Assembly (NCBI GenBank): GCA_964633825.1
Contig: CAZWHE010000042.1
Span: 1 to 26,119, forward strand
From: CAZWHE01 sp964633825
GTDB taxonomy: Bacteria; Planctomycetota; B15-G4; CAYZWU01
Direction of reading: 5' to 3'
Length of the DNA stretch: 26,119 nucleotides
Part shown: positions 1-7,477 of the stretch, piece after piece
How positions within the stretch are numbered: the stretch's first letter is position 1
Layout of the letters: each line of letters starts with the position of its first letter
Program-made: the position numbers and the translations under genes
Notes under the pieces: generated by a model
Told to the model about the DNA's origin: nothing
What the model saw: only the letters and a program-made list of their open reading frames with translations
Databases searched by the model: none

Positions 1-1180
1 GCCATTTCAATGTGTACGCAAATATAAAAAGACCGGCTATTAATATAAGGCGCAACAAATCCCAGTAGAACTGGAGATCCTGGCGTTCCAGCAGGTTCAA
101 TGTTTGTGAAATAGGATGTACTACAAACCTGGCAATAAACAGCACGGAAAGCAATTGCGTATATTTTCCGGCTTCTGTCCATGATTCACCAAAGATGAAA
201 CCGAATAACATCGGGGCAAATAAGACAAGGATGGCAATTGGAAAAATGCCTGTGATAAATAATGTTCCCGTTGCTTTGAGGTAAAATATTTTTAATCTGC
301 TCGGGGAATCATTCTTGAGTTGTGATGCTTTACTGTAATAGGCCTGGCTCACTGCTTCTGCGAGAAGCATCATCGGCATACCGACCAACAGCTGGCCGAT
401 TTGGAACCAGCCCGTGATTCGGCTGCTGTAGAGTATTGTTATCATGATCGGGATGAAGTGCAAGCCCAGCGAATTCAATAAAGCGGACAAGCTGGAGATG
501 AGGGGAAATCGCTTGTAACGTTGGGCCGCTTTGAGTGTTTCAGTCCAATTAACACGTCTAAAATAAACATTGTCGTTCTTAATGATCGATTTTATAAAAC
601 CTAAAATGCCGACAGATACTCCTGCAAAAAACCCAAGGAGCAGACCTAGGGGACCTGTTTTGATAAACCCGACAAGAACTTGACAGACGGCCATGCAGGC
701 GTTTCTCGTGATTCTGGCATGAGCAATAAGAGAAAAATGATTTTGCCTTATCGCCCAGTAATTTAATGTTTTATAAAAACCTGATACAAGAAATGTAACA
801 GGAAGCAGCCACAGGTAAGGTTCAAGGGTTGGGATGTTTAGCAAGAGAACGATATGAGCTCCATATATCAGCAGCAACAGCGTCAAGGCTGCCGTTAATA
901 TGGCGGTAATGGCGATTGACAGGACAACGATGTTCGCCCCCACATATGGGCTTTTGGGAAGCGGAACGGCAATATTGTAGCGCAACGAGGAAACCGCGCC
1001 CAATATGCCAATAGAAGAAATGAATACCGACATAACTCCAAAATCGTAGGGAGTATAGAGTCTTGTCAATATAGGTGATATCAGTATTATTATGAGACGC
1101 CCGGAAGCTGTTCCGATGCTGAGAACAGCGACGTTGCGTATAAAGGATCCTTTTGTTAATAATGATGTTATGAAATTTAT
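1..1180 (-). CDS. Polysaccharide (O-antigen type) flippase, Wzx/MVF family, 3' end cut by window edge
   Basis: The minus strand is open from about 1210 to the left edge, giving about 390 residues of a multi-membrane protein. Its role would be to flip lipid-linked glycan units across the inner membrane. The N-terminal part (FIRNVAVLSIG, then SPILTRLYTPYDFGVMSVF) and the later YWAIRQNHFSLIA segment are typical of Wzx-like polysaccharide flippases, and long hydrophobic stretches alternate with short basic loops throughout. The C-terminus is missing. The start is odd: the frame opens after a TGA at 1213-1211, and there is no ATG, GTG or TTG before the ATG at 1033, which would remove the first membrane helix. 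An AGGGG at 1195-1191 lies 10 nt before an ATA at 1180, used here as a provisional start. An ATG at 1200 is in another frame and would need a -1 shift at AAAA. The family assignment is firm; the start is not. Confidence 0.8.
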   Translation of the reverse strand, partial: MNFITSLLTKGSFIRNVAVLSIGTASGRLIIILISPILTRLYTPYDFGVMSVFISSIGILGAVSSLRYNIAVPLPKSPYVGANIVVLSIAITAILTAALTLLLLIYGAHIVLLLNIPTLEPYLWLLPVTFLVSGFYKTLNYWAIRQNHFSLIAHARITRNACMAVCQVLVGFIKTGPLGLLLGFFAGVSVGILGFIKSIIKNDNVYFRRVNWTETLKAAQRYKRFPLISSLSALLNSLGLHFIPIMITILYSSRITGWFQIGQLLVGMPMMLLAEAVSQAYYSKASQLKNDSPSRLKIFYLKATGTLFITGIFPIAILVLFAPMLFGFIFGESWTEAGKYTQLLSVLFIARFVVHPISQTLNLLERQDLQFYWDLLRLILIAGLFIFAYTLKW

Positions 1181-1239
1181 TTTATGAGTGCCCCTAACAT
1201 GATGGCTGAATCATATTAAAATAAAAACATGGTGTTGTT

Positions 1240-1266
1240 ATTATATTACAGGTAAAAAGCGCACAA
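1240..1266 (-). promoter_or_regulatory. Possible sigma70-like promoter for the flippase
   Basis: On the minus strand a perfect TATAAT (1245-1240) is preceded by TTGTGC (1266-1261) with a short 15-bp spacer. It would start a transcript near 1233, giving about 50 nt of leader before the flippase. The -35 match and spacer are weak and the region is AT-rich, so chance is possible. Confidence 0.3.
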
Positions 1267-1329
1267 AGGGTTATTTTAAAAATATAGGCAGCGAACCGAC
1301 CGTCCATTTTGTTGATTCGCAGGGAAACA

Positions 1330-1362
1330 CATAAACCATGAGGCATATAACCATAAACCATG
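1330..1362. repeat. Two 11-bp direct repeats, 22 bp apart
   Basis: CATAAACCATG occurs at 1330-1340 and again at 1352-1362, a repeat distance of 22 bp (about two helical turns). It lies in the intergenic region between the divergent flippase and glycosyltransferase genes. This spacing would suit a tandem regulator site, but no regulator is known and chance in AT-rich DNA cannot be excluded. Confidence 0.3.
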
Positions 1363-1423
1363 GGGATCCAACTCGAATTCGGGAGAAGGAGATTTTCCTG
1401 CTGTCATAGGGAGACGAAGCCGT

Positions 1424-2668
1424 TTGTTCGTCATAATCTTTCATCAGTATTTCAAGCTTCCCACCCAGGCCGGAAGTTCACGGCTTTTCTTGTTCTCAAG
1501 AGCATTGAGGGAAAAAGGCCATGATGTCCATATTATTACGGGAGCGTCATGCCGGCCCGGCGTGGAGCCCATGGGGCTATCTTATGATTGTCGGTCGATG
1601 TTTTATTGGAAGTTTTCTTTGGATGACGGAACCACTGTATACAGCCTGAAGGATTTTTACGATCAGAGACTGTTCTTTCCATTGCGTATGGCTTGCTTTG
1701 TGTTATTTACATTGTATGCTTGCTTGATGGTTGTTTTGAAAAGAATACCGGCGGATGTTGTTTTTGCTTCGAGCACCCCTCTTTCCATAGCGATACCCGC
1801 GATCATATGCTCTAAAATAAAAAAAGCCCCTTTCGTGTTCGAAGTCCGGGATCTCTGGCCGGAAACACCGATACAGCTCGGAATATTGAAAAACAGGTTT
1901 TTGATAGCCATTGCGGAATGGCTGGAGCGCAAGTCATATAAAAATGCCGGCGCTGTAATCGGGATATCGGAGGAAATCTGCAGGAAGGTTAAAATACATT
2001 CCGGTAAGAAAGCATTTTTCATTCCTCAGATGGTGAATGATGACCTGGTTAAAGAAGCGAATGCTTTGCTGAGGAATGAGGACCCACATGAATGTATCCA
2101 TGTTATTTATGCCGGGAGCTGTGGCTATAATAACAGAATTGAGATACTGTTTGAGGTGGCCGATCGGTTTATGAAAAACGATGAGTTAGCGCCCCGGGTC
2201 GTTTTTGAAATCGTTGGGGATGGGCCGGTGCTTCGAAGGCTCAGGGATAATGCGCCTGAGAATATATTGCTGAGGGGCAGGTTGTCCAAACAGGATACCG
2301 TGAAAGCTTTGTTAAAAGCCGACATCGCCATATTTACACAAAAGAATTTAAAAAGGGCCGACCTGAACAAACAGGCGCTGCCGAATAAATATATAGATTA
2401 TCTGGGGACTTCCCTGCCAATGGTGGTCGGCGCTTCTAAAGACGGCGAGATGGCTGAAGAAATTATCGATTGTCAATGCGGCATCGTCGTCGAGCCGGAA
2501 GATGTTTCCGCACTGTATGATGCCGTCCGCGGCTTGGTAAAATCAGAGGATGTCAGAAAAATGATGGCAGCGGCATCGGGCGAACTGGGTAAAAAATATT
2601 CATACAGAAATCATGTGTATCGTTTCGTGAGTGTGATAGAAGGCGTCAAAAACGACTATCGGTTGTAA
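1424..2668 (+). CDS. Glycosyltransferase family 4, WbuB-like
   Basis: This is a GT-B fold glycosyltransferase that would add a sugar from a nucleotide donor to a lipid-linked glycan at the cytoplasmic membrane face. The 414-residue product has an N-terminal Rossmann-like half (HQYFKLPTQAGSSR near residues 7-20, then GHDVHIITG) and the hallmark FEVRDLWPETPIQLG at 139-153 found in WbuB-type GT4 enzymes. The C-terminal half carries the donor-site motifs EIVGDGP (262-268) and ALPNKYIDYLGTSLP (about 318-332). A hydrophobic stretch near 84-106 may give membrane association. The start is a TTG at 1424, with GGGAGA 9 nt upstream. The next gene follows after 13 nt, suggesting one transcript. Codon use is AT-rich compared with genes after 3629. 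Donor and acceptor cannot be read from the sequence. Confidence 0.88.
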   Translation: MFVIIFHQYFKLPTQAGSSRLFLFSRALREKGHDVHIITGASCRPGVEPMGLSYDCRSMFYWKFSLDDGTTVYSLKDFYDQRLFFPLRMACFVLFTLYACLMVVLKRIPADVVFASSTPLSIAIPAIICSKIKKAPFVFEVRDLWPETPIQLGILKNRFLIAIAEWLERKSYKNAGAVIGISEEICRKVKIHSGKKAFFIPQMVNDDLVKEANALLRNEDPHECIHVIYAGSCGYNNRIEILFEVADRFMKNDELAPRVVFEIVGDGPVLRRLRDNAPENILLRGRLSKQDTVKALLKADIAIFTQKNLKRADLNKQALPNKYIDYLGTSLPMVVGASKDGEMAEEIIDCQCGIVVEPEDVSALYDAVRGLVKSEDVRKMMAAASGELGKKYSYRNHVYRFVSVIEGVKNDYRL

Positions 2669-2681
2669 ATAGAGAAAAAAC

Positions 2682-3629
2682 ATGGAATCAAATCGTAAAC
2701 TAACCATCAAGGCAATGGTTGACGAGTTAACGAAAGAAGGAATAGATATATCGATTGAAAATATAACGGATGTCGAGCCGAACCATCTTGCAGATTTAAA
2801 AAAGTCCGATAAAAACAGCCTTGTTTATTATGTCGGAAATGAGAAATCTCAAGTGGATCATCTCGAGGATTGTGTCCTGATATGCCTGCCGGGGCTCGAT
2901 TTTAACAATGAAACCGTTACGAAAATAATTTGTAGCGACCCGAAGCTGGCTTTCTGTATTGTTTCGAAGCTGTTGATCAACAGAACGGCGCCGAATGGAA
3001 TCCACCCGACAGCGATAGTGAGCGAGGATGCGGAGGTTCATCCGACCGTATCGATAGGCCCGTATTCCGTGCTGGAAAAATGCGTTATTGGAGAGGAGAC
3101 GGTTGTTCATTCGAATGTTGTGATATATTCAAATTCGAGAGTGGGCAAGAGGGTCGTCATAGAGGCCAACTCGTGTATCGGTGCCACCGGAGTCAATTGG
3201 GCGTGGGATTATAAGGGAAAACAATCGATGATGCCGCAAATAGGGGGAACGGTCATAGGAGACGATTGTTTTATCGGGACCAATGTGTCGATAGTGAGGG
3301 GTTCTTTGAATGACACTGTAATCGAAAAAGAGTGTAAGATCGCCCATGGGACAATGATCGGGCACGATTGCCGAATCGGCGAGCAAACTCATATAGCAAA
3401 CGGAATCGCCATGGGCGGCTCGGCGAAGCTGGGTCAAAAATGCTTTGTCGGGTCGGGCGCCCGGTTCAGACCGGGAGTGTCTCTGGGGAATAAAATAGTG
3501 GTAAGCGTCGGGGCCGCAGTTGTGAAAGACTGTCTTGAAGAAAACACGATCATGACGGGCGTGCCCGCTGTTTCCAGGAAAAGGGGCAATAGAAACCTCA
3601 AGGGTGTGCCGGAATTCAATGGCCCTTAG
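2682..3629 (+). CDS. LpxD-like left-handed beta-helix acyltransferase
   Basis: A 315-residue protein. Residues 1-100 look like the small N-terminal domain of LpxD-type enzymes. From HPTAIVSEDAEVHPTVSIG (108 onwards) there are many hexapeptide repeats of the left-handed parallel beta-helix. KIAHGTMIGHDCRIG (219-233) places His222 at the position of the catalytic His of the LpxD motif IAHNV. The C-terminus ends soon after the helix with a conserved-looking GVPA segment, so the LpxD C-terminal helices are reduced. The likely role is transfer of an acyl or acetyl group to an amino sugar; true lipid A LpxD is less likely because the gene sits among glycan genes without lpxA, lpxB or fabZ. Its stop (3627-3629) overlaps the aroA stop (3628-3626) tail to tail. 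Its composition matches the AT-richer left segment. Confidence 0.8.
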   Translation: MESNRKLTIKAMVDELTKEGIDISIENITDVEPNHLADLKKSDKNSLVYYVGNEKSQVDHLEDCVLICLPGLDFNNETVTKIICSDPKLAFCIVSKLLINRTAPNGIHPTAIVSEDAEVHPTVSIGPYSVLEKCVIGEETVVHSNVVIYSNSRVGKRVVIEANSCIGATGVNWAWDYKGKQSMMPQIGGTVIGDDCFIGTNVSIVRGSLNDTVIEKECKIAHGTMIGHDCRIGEQTHIANGIAMGGSAKLGQKCFVGSGARFRPGVSLGNKIVVSVGAAVVKDCLEENTIMTGVPAVSRKRGNRNLKGVPEFNGP

Positions 3630-4879
3630 CCCGGATGTTTCCCGCGAACGGTTTTCGCCAACATCTTCCAGAATTCCGGAAACGAGATCTCCACCGCTTC
3701 CCGGCCCTCGATTTCCACGCCTTTCTTGGAAAGAATATCAGCTACGCCGAGCATCATGGCGATACGATGATCCCCTTGGGATGAGGCCTTACCGCCGCGG
3801 AGGTGCTTCTTTCCTTTGATGCGGAACCCGTCGGGGAGCTCCTTGATCTCCGCCCCGATCGCGTCGAGGGCGCTGCAGGTCGTGCTGATTCGGTCCGACT
3901 CTTTCACGCGGAGCTCATCAGCCCCCCTGACAAGGGTTTCGCCCTTTGCCAGGGAAGCGGCGAGTGCGAGGAGGGGGAGTTCGTCGATCATGGACGGAAT
4001 CTCGGCCGGACCCACGGTGATCCCGTTCAGCGAAGAGTGTGTCACGTGAACGTCGGCCACGGGCTCTGGGCCTTCGATGCGGTGGTTGATCAAATCGACC
4101 CGGCCCCCCATCTTCCATAATGCGCGAAGAAGGCCCGCCCGGGTCGGATTGACGCCGACTCCGTCGATTGTCAGGTCTGCGTCCGGTTTCAAGAGCGCCA
4201 AAACGAAAAAGTATGACGCGCTCGATATGTCCACGGGAACGACCAGATCCACAGGACGCAGATCGCGGCAGGGTTCGAGCGTAATAGCCTCCTCCGAGGT
4301 ATGAATCGATGCGCCCATGGCTTGGAGGAGACGTTCCGAATGATCGCGTGTCGACAGGAGCTCCCTGATCCTGGTCGGTCCGTCGGCGAGCAGCCCCGCA
4401 AGGAGCAGGGCCGTTTTCACCTGGGCGCTCGGGATGAGAAGGGTGTGCCCGCATCCCTTGAGCGGTTTGTCCCGCCCTTCGATCTTGAGCGGCCCGTGCC
4501 CCTCTTTTCCTTCGGCCGCGATCCGGGCGTCCATGACTCTGAGCGGTTCGACGATCCGGCGCATGGGGCGCCTGAGGAGGGATGCGTCTCCGGTGATGGT
4601 TGTGTCGAAGGTCAGGCCGGCGCAGAGCCCGGCGAGAAGGCGCATCGTCGTTCCCGAGTTGCCCGCGTCGAGGGGACCTTCGGGCGGCTCGAATCCCTCG
4701 GGTCCCCGGCCCTTGACAACGAGGCCGGCGTCCCGTTCTTCCACAGTCACCCCGAGCTTCCGGACGCACGCGATCGTGCTCCGCGTGTCGGCGCTGTCGA
4801 GCCATCCCCGAATGAGAGACTCCCCCCGGGCCAGCGACCCGAAGATGATCCCCCGGTGTGTGATCGACTTGTCCTTCAT
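3626..4879 (-). CDS. aroA: 3-phosphoshikimate 1-carboxyvinyltransferase (EPSP synthase), short N-terminus
   Basis: This enzyme transfers the enolpyruvyl group of PEP to shikimate-3-phosphate in aromatic amino acid synthesis. Family motifs are present in order: KSITHR (4-9), GNSGTTMRLLAG (73-84), RRPMRRIVEPLR, SAQVKTALLLAGLLADG, SRDHSERLL, DISSASYFFV, PSMIDELPLLALAA, ELRVKESDRI and GDHRIAMM. The predicted 417-residue product starts at the ATG at 4879, directly at MKDKSITHR, whereas typical family members have 12-20 more residues including a G-x-[IV]-x-x-PG strand. No such strand is seen upstream in this frame (FQHDSQRQCY precedes the Met), and a promoter-like pair at 4957-4929 would start the transcript only about 43 nt before this ATG. 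The catalytic Lys, Ser and Arg of the N-terminal motif remain. The gene is divergent from the phosphoglycosyltransferase. Confidence 0.93.
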   Translation of the reverse strand: MKDKSITHRGIIFGSLARGESLIRGWLDSADTRSTIACVRKLGVTVEERDAGLVVKGRGPEGFEPPEGPLDAGNSGTTMRLLAGLCAGLTFDTTITGDASLLRRPMRRIVEPLRVMDARIAAEGKEGHGPLKIEGRDKPLKGCGHTLLIPSAQVKTALLLAGLLADGPTRIRELLSTRDHSERLLQAMGASIHTSEEAITLEPCRDLRPVDLVVPVDISSASYFFVLALLKPDADLTIDGVGVNPTRAGLLRALWKMGGRVDLINHRIEGPEPVADVHVTHSSLNGITVGPAEIPSMIDELPLLALAASLAKGETLVRGADELRVKESDRISTTCSALDAIGAEIKELPDGFRIKGKKHLRGGKASSQGDHRIAMMLGVADILSKKGVEIEGREAVEISFPEFWKMLAKTVRGKHPG

Positions 4880-4928
4880 GTAACATTGTCTCTGCGAATC
4901 ATGCTGAAAGGATCTCCGCCATATGTCC

Positions 4929-4957
4929 ATACTAACACGTCGAGGAAGAAGTGTCCA
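4929..4957 (-). promoter_or_regulatory. Sigma70-like promoter for aroA
   Basis: On the minus strand TGGACA (4957-4952, five of six to TTGACA) and TAGTAT (4934-4929, four of six to TATAAT) are separated by exactly 17 bp. The expected transcript start near 4922 leaves about 43 nt before the aroA ATG at 4879 and supports that start. Confidence 0.5.
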
Positions 4958-5015
4958 TCGGAAGCGGGGCGATACCCTGGCTCGAGCGATGTCTCCGTAG
5001 TACAATATTTTTAAT

Positions 5016-5621
5016 ATGTATCGGATACTTGCAAAGCGACTGATTGACTTGGGAATCGCTCTTCCCTTGATCGTGTTTTTTTTCCCGGTGCTTGTTGGGA
5101 TTGGGGTATTGATCCGCCTGGACTCCAAGGGGTCGGTCTTGTTCGTGCAGGATCGCCTGGGCCGGGGGGGGCGGATCTTCAAGCTCTACAAGCTCCGTAC
5201 AATGATCGACGAGCCGCGGGATTCTCGCCGCGAGATCCTGTTCCATGACAGGGATGTAACGCGGATAGGACGATGGCTGCGGCGCTTTAAACTGGATGAA
5301 ATGCCCCAGCTCTGGAACATCATCAAGGGGGATATGTCTGTTGTGGGCCCACGGCCTGCCCTTCCCCGCCAGCTGGACAAATACGACGAACAAGCCAGGC
5401 GCCGCTTGGAGGTCCGTCCCGGGCTTACGGGGCTTTCACAGATCAATGGGAACATCCGCCTCTCCTGGCCGGAGCGCTGGAAATGGGACGTGAAGTATGT
5501 GAACAGCCTGTCGCCGGCTTTAGATCTTGAGATCATTCTGAAAACCCTCAAAATTGTTGTTATCGGTGAAGATCGCTGTTTTAAAAAAACCGACGCAGGA
5601 GATAGGAAGGAACGCCGATGA
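5016..5621 (+). CDS. Bacterial sugar transferase (monotopic phosphoglycosyltransferase, PglC-like)
   Basis: This enzyme starts a glycan by moving a phospho-sugar from a nucleotide-sugar to undecaprenyl phosphate at the inner membrane. The 201-residue length is that of the minimal PglC-type enzymes, without the large membrane domain of WbaP or WcaJ. One hydrophobic segment with internal prolines (about 13-33) fits the known re-entrant helix. KLYKLRTM (56-63), FKLDEMPQLWNIIKGDMS (91-108, with the Asp94-Glu95 catalytic pair), VGPRP (110-114) and RPGLTGLSQINGN are the family motifs. No ribosome-binding site precedes the ATG at 5016, but the MYRILAKRLIDL opening is exactly where the family begins. 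The gene overlaps the formyltransferase by 4 nt (ATGA), so the two are co-translated. Together with the deacetylase it suggests the first sugar is an amino sugar; this is inference. Confidence 0.92.
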   Translation: MYRILAKRLIDLGIALPLIVFFFPVLVGIGVLIRLDSKGSVLFVQDRLGRGGRIFKLYKLRTMIDEPRDSRREILFHDRDVTRIGRWLRRFKLDEMPQLWNIIKGDMSVVGPRPALPRQLDKYDEQARRRLEVRPGLTGLSQINGNIRLSWPERWKWDVKYVNSLSPALDLEIILKTLKIVVIGEDRCFKKTDAGDRKERR

Positions 5622-6667
5622 GCAACGACATTCCCAAAATCGCGCTGGCCGGCAGTGTCACCAGCTCGCTGCGGACTCTCCAAGGGCTCATCCGGAACGG
5701 AGCCCGGATGGTGGGTGTTCTCGGGCTCGATGAAAAGGCTTCGGGCAATGTGAGCGGTTTTGTCTCGATGGAAAACGAGGCCCGCGCCGCGGGGATTCCC
5801 TTCAGGGCATTCGAAAAGATCAATGCTCAGGACGTGGTGGAAACGATCAGGAAATGGACCCCCGACATCTTTTTCATCGTCGGCTTGTCCCAGCTCGCCG
5901 AAAAGGAGATCCTCCGTATTCCCCGAATCGGCAGCGTGGGATTCCACCCCACTCGCCTTCCCGAGAACCGCGGCCGCGCGCCGGTTCCGTGGCTCGTGCT
6001 CGATTCGGGAAAAGAGGGTGGGCCCAGCGAAGGAGCGGCCACTTTCTTTCTAGTGGACGAGGGCGTCGACTCGGGGCCCGTCCTGGCCCAGGAATCCTTC
6101 GAGGTCACTGAGAACGACTATTCATCCGATGTTGTCGAGAAGGTGATGAACGCCATCGATCGGGTTCTGGATCAATGGGTTCCCCGGCTGAACGCCGGTG
6201 AATGGACACCCGCTCCCCAAGACCCGGAAAAAGCCACGTTCAACGCCAAACGGTTTCCCCGGGACGGCCTCATCGACTGGAAGAAACGAGCGGCCGAGAT
6301 CTTGACTCTGATCCGCGCCGCGGGCAGGCCCTATCCCGGCGCATACACCTACGTGAGCAACCGAAAACTGATCGTCTGGCAAGCCGAGGAAGAAAAAAAA
6401 CAGCGCATCCGCGGAGTCGTGGGCCGCATCTTGGAAGTATCGGAGGACGGGAAGCTCCTGGTGCAGACGGGCGGCGGGCTGCTCCGGCTCTTGGAGTATG
6501 GATTCGAAGAGAGCGAAGCGGAGCCGGCCCCAATGTCGAAGCGGCTCAAAAAAGGCACCCGGTTGGGTTATGCTTCGGACGACGAGATTTTTATCCTGCG
6601 GCGGCGGATTGCGGAAATGGAGGAGCGCCTGTCGCGGCTCGAGAGTTTACCGGACAACAGGCCCTAA
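5618..6667 (+). CDS. Sugar N-formyltransferase-like protein (Fmt/ArnA fold)
   Basis: A 349-residue formyltransferase-family protein, probably using 10-formyl-tetrahydrofolate to formylate an amino sugar. The N-terminal domain has GFHPTRLPENRGRAPVPW (108-125) followed by VDEGVDSGPVLAQE (146-159), matching the catalytic loop and Asp of Fmt and ArnA. His110 and Asp151 match the catalytic His and Asp, but the usual Asn of the N-x-H triad is Gly108. An Fmt-like C-terminal domain follows (DGLIDWKKRAAEILTLIRAAGRP near 225-247). The last 30 residues are charged with a heptad-like pattern and may form a coiled coil. It sits between a phosphoglycosyltransferase and a PIG-L deacetylase, so a deacetylate-then-formylate pathway on a glycan sugar is the best reading. 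It is unlikely to be the housekeeping methionyl-tRNA formyltransferase because of the context and altered triad. Confidence 0.82.
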   Translation: MSNDIPKIALAGSVTSSLRTLQGLIRNGARMVGVLGLDEKASGNVSGFVSMENEARAAGIPFRAFEKINAQDVVETIRKWTPDIFFIVGLSQLAEKEILRIPRIGSVGFHPTRLPENRGRAPVPWLVLDSGKEGGPSEGAATFFLVDEGVDSGPVLAQESFEVTENDYSSDVVEKVMNAIDRVLDQWVPRLNAGEWTPAPQDPEKATFNAKRFPRDGLIDWKKRAAEILTLIRAAGRPYPGAYTYVSNRKLIVWQAEEEKKQRIRGVVGRILEVSEDGKLLVQTGGGLLRLLEYGFEESEAEPAPMSKRLKKGTRLGYASDDEIFILRRRIAEMEERLSRLESLPDNRP

Positions 6668-6692
6668 ACCCTGTCTGAGGAGGCGTGATTCG

Positions 6693-7373
6693 ATGAAGAT
6701 TCTTGTGGTGGCTCCCCACGCCGATGACGAAGTGCTCGGAATGGGCGGCACCATCGCCCGCTTTGCACGTGAGGGTCACAATGTCATTGTCGCTGTTCTC
6801 ACCGGACATGGAAACGAAGGCCCGCACCCGCTGGGGCCGAAGAGCCTGTGGGACAAGGTCCGCGCCGAGGCCCGGGAGGCGCACACTCTCCTGGGAGTTG
6901 AAGAGACGATCTTCAGCGAGATACCGGCCGTCTTCGTCGCGGACCAGCCCGTGTGGCGGCTCAACAAGAACACGGCGGAGCTGATCGATCGGGTTCGACC
7001 GGAAATCCTCTTCGTGCCTTTTCTCTTCGATCTGCACAAGGACCATCGCGAGCTGTTCCACTCCTTTTCCGTGGCCTGGCGTCCTTGTACTGAAACGGGC
7101 CGGGCCGTCCGGGAGATATACACCTACGAGGTGCCTTCGGAGACCCACTTGAACGCACCCTATTTGGAACAGTCGTTCAGTCCCAACATGTGGGTCGACA
7201 TCTCGGAGACGCTCTCCGTGAAACTCGATGCTCTCCGCAGCTACAAGAGCCAGATCCGGGAAGCGCCGGATCTTCGATCACTGGAAACAGTGGAGGCGCT
7301 GGCCCGGCTCAGGGGGTCGCAGATGGGCGCGGCGGCGGCCGAAGCATTCGTCTTGGTGCGGCGGTTCCAATAG
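6693..7373 (+). CDS. PIG-L/LmbE family N-deacetylase
   Basis: A zinc-dependent deacetylase of the PIG-L family, which removes acetyl groups from N-acetylglucosamine-type sugars. The zinc motif APHADDE is at residues 7-13 (His9, Asp12), and a second metal-binding segment DLHKDH is at 113-118. The 226-residue length is normal for the family. The start at 6693 was chosen because GAGGAGG (6677-6683) lies 9 nt upstream and MKILVVAPHADDE is the usual opening; the reading frame is open further upstream, but inside the formyltransferase gene. It is most likely the last gene of the operon beginning at 5016. The partner formyltransferase suggests that the amine it exposes is then N-formylated. Confidence 0.9.
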   Translation: MKILVVAPHADDEVLGMGGTIARFAREGHNVIVAVLTGHGNEGPHPLGPKSLWDKVRAEAREAHTLLGVEETIFSEIPAVFVADQPVWRLNKNTAELIDRVRPEILFVPFLFDLHKDHRELFHSFSVAWRPCTETGRAVREIYTYEVPSETHLNAPYLEQSFSPNMWVDISETLSVKLDALRSYKSQIREAPDLRSLETVEALARLRGSQMGAAAAEAFVLVRRFQ

Positions 7374-7398
7374 ATGGGGATGACTCTTCAGGCCCCCC

Positions 7399-7427
7399 TT
7401 GATTCGCCCCGGACAGGGCCGTATATT
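7399..7427 (+). promoter_or_regulatory. Sigma70-like promoter for the dehydrogenase-thiolase genes
   Basis: TTGATT (7399-7404) and TATATT (7422-7427) are separated by 17 bp, matching four and five of six consensus bases. The predicted start near 7434 gives a leader of about 270 nt that contains the whole 193-bp palindrome before the dehydrogenase start at 7703. Together with the repeat this accounts for the 329-nt gap between genes. Confidence 0.5.
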
Positions 7428-7477
7428 ATCCCGTTTACACCCAATGAAAAATCCGGTGCCGGGCCAGCACCCAAATA

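Noticed and set aside
1364..1380. GGATCC and GAATTC 5 bp apart, resembling a cloning linker
   Set aside because: No longer vector sequence is visible on either side, and two six-base sites in 17 bp can arise by chance. Worth knowing if a chimera is suspected, but not reported as one.
4880..5182. N-terminal extension of aroA to an upstream start
   Set aside because: The added residues are unlike the EPSP synthase N-terminus, they run antisense into the phosphoglycosyltransferase gene, and a promoter-like pair lies inside the extension.
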